Part shown: in pieces, positions 58,180 to 64,000 of the stretch
How the letters are laid out: each line of letters opens with the position of its first letter
Position numbering within the stretch: position 1 is the first letter of the stretch
Source of the DNA: Acestrorhynchus altus
Taxonomy: Eukaryota; Chordata; Actinopteri; Characiformes; Acestrorhynchidae
Direction of reading: 5' to 3'
Assembly: GCA_034509495.1 (NCBI GenBank)
Contig: CM067507.1
Location: 19,152,602-19,216,601, forward strand
Length of the DNA: 64,000 nt
The notes under the pieces: generated by a model
What the model was told of the DNA's origin: nothing
Seen by the model: only the letters and a program-made list of their open reading frames with translations
The model's database searches: none
Translations under genes and position numbers: made by a program

Positions 58180-58450
58180 TTATTGCCTGTCAGTCTATTT
58201 AATTTGATCTGACGTCGGACAGTTACCATTTTGGGCAGCGGAGTCAAGACACATATTGGCAGTGAGACTGGCAGCTAATAAAGCTAGCTGGAATTCACTC
58301 TCCCTGATTTTTCCCTCTGCCTTTATTTATAAATCTCAATATTGTTATTATGAATATATCATGTGAGTATTAAGGTTCACCTATCTCTTTCATGCCCTTG
58401 CAGCTAATAACGTATTATTGATTCTGGCACTGGCCTGCATGCATACCAGC
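58180..58450. promoter_or_regulatory. candidate conserved non-coding regulatory element
   Basis: A non-repetitive patch with TGACGTCG (7 of 8 bases of the CRE palindrome, in ATCTGACGTCGGACAG near 58206-58221), TAATAAAGCTAG, CTAATAACG and ATTATTGATT words typical of homeodomain and POU sites. No open frame. Function is inferred from texture only. Confidence 0.35.
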
Positions 58451-59884
58451 TCTACCCCAACCAGCCCACCCTCTAAGCTTATATCACTTTTCCTCTGTTA
58501 CTTGACCCATATCTTCATTTTGGCTCATAGTGAAAATGGAAGATGAGCCTCATTTTTATTATTTCTCTCAGAGATCTTTTTCATCCCTGGACCAAATGGG
58601 ATCATATCCAGTCTCTATATCAGATCTAGTTGTGTTTTTAAATAATATTCAGTCCTATAACTGCCCTCATACTCTATTAGTGACTAACGTCTTGCACTAA
58701 TATCTTAATATCACTAATTACAGTACAGCAGTAAACTGGTTTTCTAGTAACACACCAGGAAACTGTTAAATCACAGTTTACCAGTGTAATGAGCTTTACT
58801 AAAAAAAAATAACAACACCCAATTTTTCTTTAGTTTTTATCATGGCCAATTGTTACTTGCTGATTAAAATACTTTAGGTCACTAGATGTGACTAAGTTCA
58901 GAATGAAAGACATGTGGGTACTCTGCATTACTACCAGTAGGCCACTTGGAGGCATGGATACTGTTATTGTGAACTACTTTACTTTATAACTGATGGTGTT
59001 TTTTTTGTGAATTGATATTGAAATAAGTGTTTAAATAAGTGAACTTAAGGAGACATAATTACATTTCTCATGAACCCATTAATTAACAGCAATACTTTAA
59101 TACTTTATTTTTGTACATTAATAAATTATTACTCTCAGAAGAAAATCAATTGTAAAAAAAAAAACAAAAAAAACCCCCAAAACTTTTAAACGGACAATCC
59201 GAAACCCCCCGAACTGTGATGTAACAGTCTTCACTCGTTTTATTTACTCACTCGGGCTACCAGTCTTTTAGACATAAACAGCTGTGTTGAATCAAAATGC
59301 AATGGCCCCTTCAGGACAATATAGTGTTTGTGTTGCTTTTAGTCAGTCTCCAAGAGACAATCCTTCCCCAGGATGTGCATCAGTGACAATGGAGAGCACC
59401 ATATCAGCTCCACAGTTTGCTAAATAACTGAATATTGAACGCTATACAAACCAATCATCATGACCACAGCTTTTTCTATGCCAGAATTTGCAGAAGACCA
59501 GGTCAGCAGCAATACATGACAACACAAAAGCCAGGGGAGAGAGCACATACCTATTCTATGCTAGGTCTAAAGCCAACCCTAGCTGGCTGTCTTTCCAATC
59601 TCTTCAGCTAGTTAACTGTACACTGCAGGACAGAATTTTAGTATTCTCCCATTTGATTCAGGGATAAATAACAATTATTACACTACATTGTCTTGTTATA
59701 GTGCTAAAAATGCTATTCTATAAGGTTTCAGTGTGAGCTGTTGTCTTTCTAGAAAGCAGCCACCATAAAGGAATAGTGTGTTTTAGTGTATTTTTCAAGT
59801 AATGGTTCTTTGCATTGATCATCATTCCAGAGTAGCAAACTCACACTAAAATCTCCTTACTTTCTATTCTAACACTTGCAAGAG
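58451..59884. other. unassigned sequence
   Basis: A run of A and C residues lies at about 59154-59182. Nothing else was recognised. Confidence 0.5.
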
Positions 59885-59985
59885 AAAAAGAAGAAAAAGA
59901 AAGAGCAAGAGATAGAGAGAAACAGATAGATAGAGAGAAAAAGAAAGAAAGAGAGAGAGAGAGATGAAGAGAGAAAGAGAGAGAG
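59885..59985. repeat. degenerate (GA)n purine tract
   Basis: About 100 bases of GAGA, GAAA and GATA words; the Ser-Leu minus frame over it is low complexity. Confidence 0.9.
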
Positions 59986-60009
59986 GAATAAGCAATGCAT
60001 GTATATATG

Positions 60010-60310
60010 CGAATATACGCACCATCAGCACAAAATGGGGCTGACTCAGCTGACGTTGGGGCTTTGCTGCATGCTAAAACACATAGTGGCAAAGGCCATT
60101 AAAAATGAATGTGGCGCGATAATCACATTCACACTTAAAATTTAATGCCGCTACGCCAAAGCTGACAAAGAGAAGGTGGGGTAGGGCAACATGATTAAGG
60201 CCCAGTCTCATGTACTTCCATGTTGGGGTGACGGCCTGGACTGGCCTTTCAGAAGCGTGTGTGATTGTGAAGCGAGGGGAGGTCAGAGTCCCTAATTGCG
60301 GTAATTATGT
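60010..60310. promoter_or_regulatory. candidate conserved non-coding element with a Maf/AP-1-like site
   Basis: Eleven CpGs fall between 60010 and 60302. GCTGACTCAGC at 60040-60050 is the 11-bp palindromic core of a T-MARE (Maf/AP-1) site and is followed directly by TGACGTT, a CRE half-site. CCTAATTGCGGTAATTATG near 60291-60309 holds two homeodomain cores. No open frame, repeat or transposon motif. Regulatory function is inference. Confidence 0.4.
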
Positions 60311-62534
60311 TAAAGAGGCACTACAAGGACAGGCAGTGAGAACTCATAAGAGAGGAGAAAGGGTCTAGGGGACATCATGAAGCAAAGCTGTGAGGCACAC
60401 TGTGATTGTCCCAAGCCTGACCCCCAGTCACAAGGGTCAGGAATAGAGGAGTACATAGAGTTCAAATTAAAATTGACCTTGTACAATCATGACAAAGGTC
60501 TTTTATGTTGTACTGTGCCCTGAAGCTTCAAGGCTACAGCTACAAGACCGATTATGAAGAATGTGTTGGAATTTTTTTAATCCTTCACAGATATTGTTGT
60601 CAGTGTGACAACAATAGTGTGAATTTCTCGTGGTATTTTTTGCAGTTGTTGTTCCTACAGACTGATATGCTAGTTAGTAATTACATAACTTAAACTGCTA
60701 ATTAACAATAATATTTCCTAGAAGGCATGTTTGTAGCAATACCATAAAAGAACCACATTTGGATTCTTAAATAAAGGCCCATTTTGTAAATGCAATACGT
60801 AAAAGACCACTATAAAATCTACAGGTTTTGTGTTAATTCAAGATTTTTCCAAATTACCAAACATTTGTGGACTCATCTTCTAAATAATGCATTTAGCTAC
60901 TTTGATCTTTACAACACTAAGCCAATCTTGTTATCAATTTAAGTATTAGGTTAAGCATGTACACATGGAAAGAGCAGTAAACATGCACCGTAAGGCTCCT
61001 TTGTCATTTAAACTTGGATGTAATTCAGTTGGAAATGATTTGGAAATTTTTTTGTTTGTAATTTGTTATGATGTGTGTATCATGTCTGTAGTTTGATCTG
61101 ATCCTGAGTTAAGAAGTCTAGAAAATGGCATGTAACTGCTTGCAAAGTGTGGCACTCAAGTTCTAAGAGATAGGTTGCACCCATTACTGACACAGATATG
61201 TACATGCACACAAAGTGTTCTCTGAAATAATGATTCTCCATCCAATATTCTGGGATGAGATGGGGAGATGGGGATAGGGTGGTTTGGTGATCAACTAACA
61301 TCTTGACTTCAATAATGTTTAATGATTTTGGAAGAAACTATGGATGAGCAGGTGTCCCAATACATTGATCTATATAATGTACAAGCAAAGAAAACCTCAA
61401 ATTCTAGTGTAAAATAAACCAAAATAAACCAACTCCAAAATAATTATATTTCACCCAAGTGTGAATTTGACTCCAATTGATACCACATTTGTAATGGTAA
61501 GAAGAAGAGCAGTAATCAACTGGCTAAATTATGTAATTAATACAAATTGCAAATTAGATATGTAATCACATAATTATAGTTGAATATCTTGTAACTCTTG
61601 ATGTCTTAAAGCTACCTCAGATGTGGAAAAGAATGGGAATAAGGAACAGAAAGCACAGGTTCCATCAATTGCCTTGTAGGAGATTTTTCCACCTCAAAAG
61701 GATGAGGCAGCAATGGAGCAGGCATGCTGTCAGTTGTATGTGTGTGAGAGAGGCAAAGGTTTACCTCTCCAAACCCTCCAAGAAGTGGGCTGGAGATGGC
61801 CAAGAAGAGCACTCTGTGTGAAAAAAAGCCAATTTAATTTTCCTCTATTCCAAGCAAAACATTGACAGGCACAATAGACCCTCTTGGGGATGTGCCTTGC
61901 ATATTTGTCTGTGTTTATTAAGTGGGTGGGTGCTGTGATGGAGGCCTGCATTGGAGATGGGGCGTTCTCAAGCCTCAGCTACTTGACCAACTTCCTAACC
62001 GACCAACCTTCTCCAGCTTTCCTTGGGCACCTTGAAGGTTAGGTAGGCCTGAATAGGTGTCCTCAATGACTGAGGTGCTGCTTCATTAGAGGCGGAGATA
62101 TCACTTTCTCTTCCATACACTCGGCTCCCTACCCAGAGTGCAGCTTTCTGTTCCAGCACAAAGGGACAAGAAAGGAGAAAGGAAAAAGAGAGAGAAAGGC
62201 AGCATTTTGAATAATGAGAGAAAGGGTAAAGAAGAGCAAATGGGGTGATGTGGTGGTTAGAGGGTGTGTGAAGAACATTCTCATCAGGTCCAAGCTGTAT
62301 CTACATATCCACATAAATCTGGAAAAAAATGTAGAAATATTTTGGGAATTTTTTTCATCTACACAGAGATGAAAACATATGCAGTATGCTCATCCTGTAT
62401 GGGGAATTTGACCTCATTATGAGAAACATGGACATCAAAAGACCAAAAAAAGGAAGAAAACAGAGGTTTAATCCCAAATTACACACTACTCCTTATGTAG
62501 TGTACTATGTAAGCCTTGAAATGATGGAGAAGGG
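60311..62534. other. unassigned sequence
   Basis: A short fragment with AAAGAACCACATTTGGATTC near 60748-60770 recurs near 63660-63680 and may be a MITE relic. Several frames of 60-75 codons have no domain. No gene was seen. Confidence 0.5.
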
Positions 62535-62715
62535 GTGTCAAACTGGGTCAGAAATGGACCGGTGTGGCTTCAGGTTTTCGTTCTAAACAACCAGCAGCAA
62601 AACCCGATTCTCACTTAATTAACCAGTCAATCTTCAAACAGCTTATCACATGAGCTTCGGTTTTGCTGGAGTGAAAACCTGCAGCCACACTGGTCTGTTT
62701 TAAGCCCGGTTTTCA
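62535..62715. mobile_element. palindromic MITE-like element
   Basis: The left arm ACCGGTGTGGCTTCAGGTTT and the right arm in reverse complement ACCAGTGTGGCTGCAGGTTT form inverted repeats about 120 bases apart. The words GGTGTCAAACTGGG and GTGAAAACCTGCAGCCACAC are those of a common fish repeat. Confidence 0.65.
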
Positions 62716-62809
62716 CCCTGATCTAGAGCATTATATATTTGTAACAGAGCAGTATTTACATGTATTCTGTGGAAATCTGAAATCTAGTTGACATTATAGT
62801 TTTCCTACT

Positions 62810-62945
62810 GTAACTTACTCAGTTCCACTCAACAGGTGCTCGTTAGTTAGTTCATTGGAATTTGGAGCAGGTGTGTTACAATTAACCTCTAAAACCAGCA
62901 AGGCAGTGGTACTCCATGACCAGTACTGAAAACCACTGCTTATGT
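62810..62945. repeat. dispersed repeat fragment related to the 62535 element
   Basis: GGAGCAGGTGTGTTA, then AAGGCAGTGGTACTCCATGA and GAAAACCACTGCTTA, are phrases of the outer part of the same fish repeat group. By-eye recognition only. Confidence 0.45.
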
Positions 62946-64000
62946 AATTCACTATACAAGGAATAAGAAGAAACTTCAGATTTAGCCAGAAACATAGATG
63001 TTTTGTGACATCAGCATTTTTGTAGAGCTCCATTTTCCCCACCCACACCTCAGCAGGTTTTCAGTGACCCAAAATGACTTTTTCATTAGGACAGGTGGCC
63101 AAAACACAGACAAAATTCCAGGTTTTCCTTTCAAAATACCCAAGTATGTGTGTATGTGGCCTTATTTCCTACAGGCTAATATGCTATAGTTAGGAACTGA
63201 CTACTTCTTTTAGCCTTAGGCTCTTCAGGGTTCAGGGTTCCCTGCAAAGCAGTTGACCAATCTTCCAATCTTTCCATGAAAAACTCATGAAAAATGAGAG
63301 AAAAATGAAAATGTACTGGAAAATAACTTCAGAATTTTTCTGCTTCATTTTCAGAATGATCTACTAGGCTATAGTTGAGATATCCTCAAAACAATGAACA
63401 CTGTCATTTAGCATGACTAAGGCTTTTAAAGCAGACCAAAGCAAATTATGCAAGATTTTGTATTTTTTGCTCAGAGGCTCCCCTTGGAGTCAGGAAGTGC
63501 ACTTCACTGTAATTCACACTCATCAACATGAGTGCTAAGCTTTATTGTTAACAAAAAAAGATAGGCTTGGTGTGACTCCGATCTGTCATACTAGCTAGAT
63601 CATCGTGAAAAAAGGTCCTGGAAAATAAAAAGAGCAGGGAATAAGAAGGGTTTCTCATAAAGAACTATATTTGGATTCTTAAATCACCTGCCAAATAATG
63701 GCCCATTGACGAGTCATTCAACAAGGATTCATGTGGAGAACCTGCATATCATCTACAGGTCACTTAATGTTAAAGCTTTTTCTAGAACCTTTTGGTCAAG
63801 CAAGGAAACCCAGTTATTAGAGCTAGAACTGGAACTGGACCAACCATTTCTTTTGTAAAAGCAATTGAATTAACCCTTCTGCATGCCATTAAGGACATAT
63901 CTCACACCATACATGCTTTGAAATTATGCAGAAGGCTTTGCTATTTTAGGACAACTAGTCCAACAAAATAAATCGATATGTGTCAAAAGCCGAGACATGG
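62946..64000. other. unassigned sequence
   Basis: AT-rich; nothing recognised except a short AAAGAACTATATTTGGATTC phrase near 63660 shared with 60748. Confidence 0.5.

Overview
The window looks like vertebrate, most likely teleost fish, non-coding DNA, and the repeat content favours an ostariophysan lineage such as a characin, catfish or relative. The evidence is very dense (CA)n/(GT)n and (GA)n/(CT)n microsatellites, several Tc1/mariner relics of piscine type, LINE reverse transcriptase fragments with a GATTT-type 3' tail, a Ty3/gypsy relic flanked by LTRs, tRNA-derived SINEs with A and B boxes, and short inverted-repeat elements. There are no bacterial-type operons, no rRNA and no full-length protein gene. 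Almost all long open frames are read through microsatellites or transposon relics. The species call is inference.

Layout. 1-5 kb: a 5-copy minisatellite, a hAT-like short element and a LINE RT relic. 5-6 kb: a dispersed repeat (family R) split by a solo LTR. 8.2-9.1 kb: a Tc1 relic. 10.7-11.9 kb: AT-rich microsatellites and a second hAT-like element. 12.3-12.65 kb: a CpG-rich patch that looks like a conserved regulatory element. 18-20.3 kb: a second, inverted copy of family R, then a transposon nest inside an AGCAAC-type array. 23.1 kb: a SINE head. 27.4-27.6 kb: a small CpG-rich, GC-box-containing patch. 30.6-32.6 kb: a decayed Ty3/gypsy element with both LTRs and an internally deleted pol. 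32.6-32.8 kb and 42.95-43.17 kb: degenerate telomere-like repeats. 33-36.3 kb: long CA and GA arrays. 36.44-36.56 kb: the best protein-coding candidate, a short exon with a good Kozak start, a signal-peptide-like reading frame and a consensus phase-1 splice donor. 38.5-42.4 kb: a MITE, SINEs and a Tc1 relic. 43.7-44.2 kb: another regulatory-like patch. 44.9-54.7 kb: two family S elements, two LINE relics on the minus strand, SINEs, a Tc1 deletion derivative and another TIR element. 56-64 kb: mostly unassigned sequence, with regulatory-like patches at 58.2-58.45 and 60.0-60.3 kb and a palindromic MITE at 62.5 kb.

How it fits together. The simplest reading is a gene-poor or intronic region. If the 36.4 kb exon is real, a plus-strand gene for a secreted or membrane protein begins here and everything to the right is a long first coding intron, while the CpG-rich patches upstream are candidate promoter or enhancer sequence. 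I saw no new defence, mobile or metabolic system. The most useful leads are the signal-peptide exon, the regulatory-like patches, and several repeat families that can be reconstructed from paired copies inside the window.
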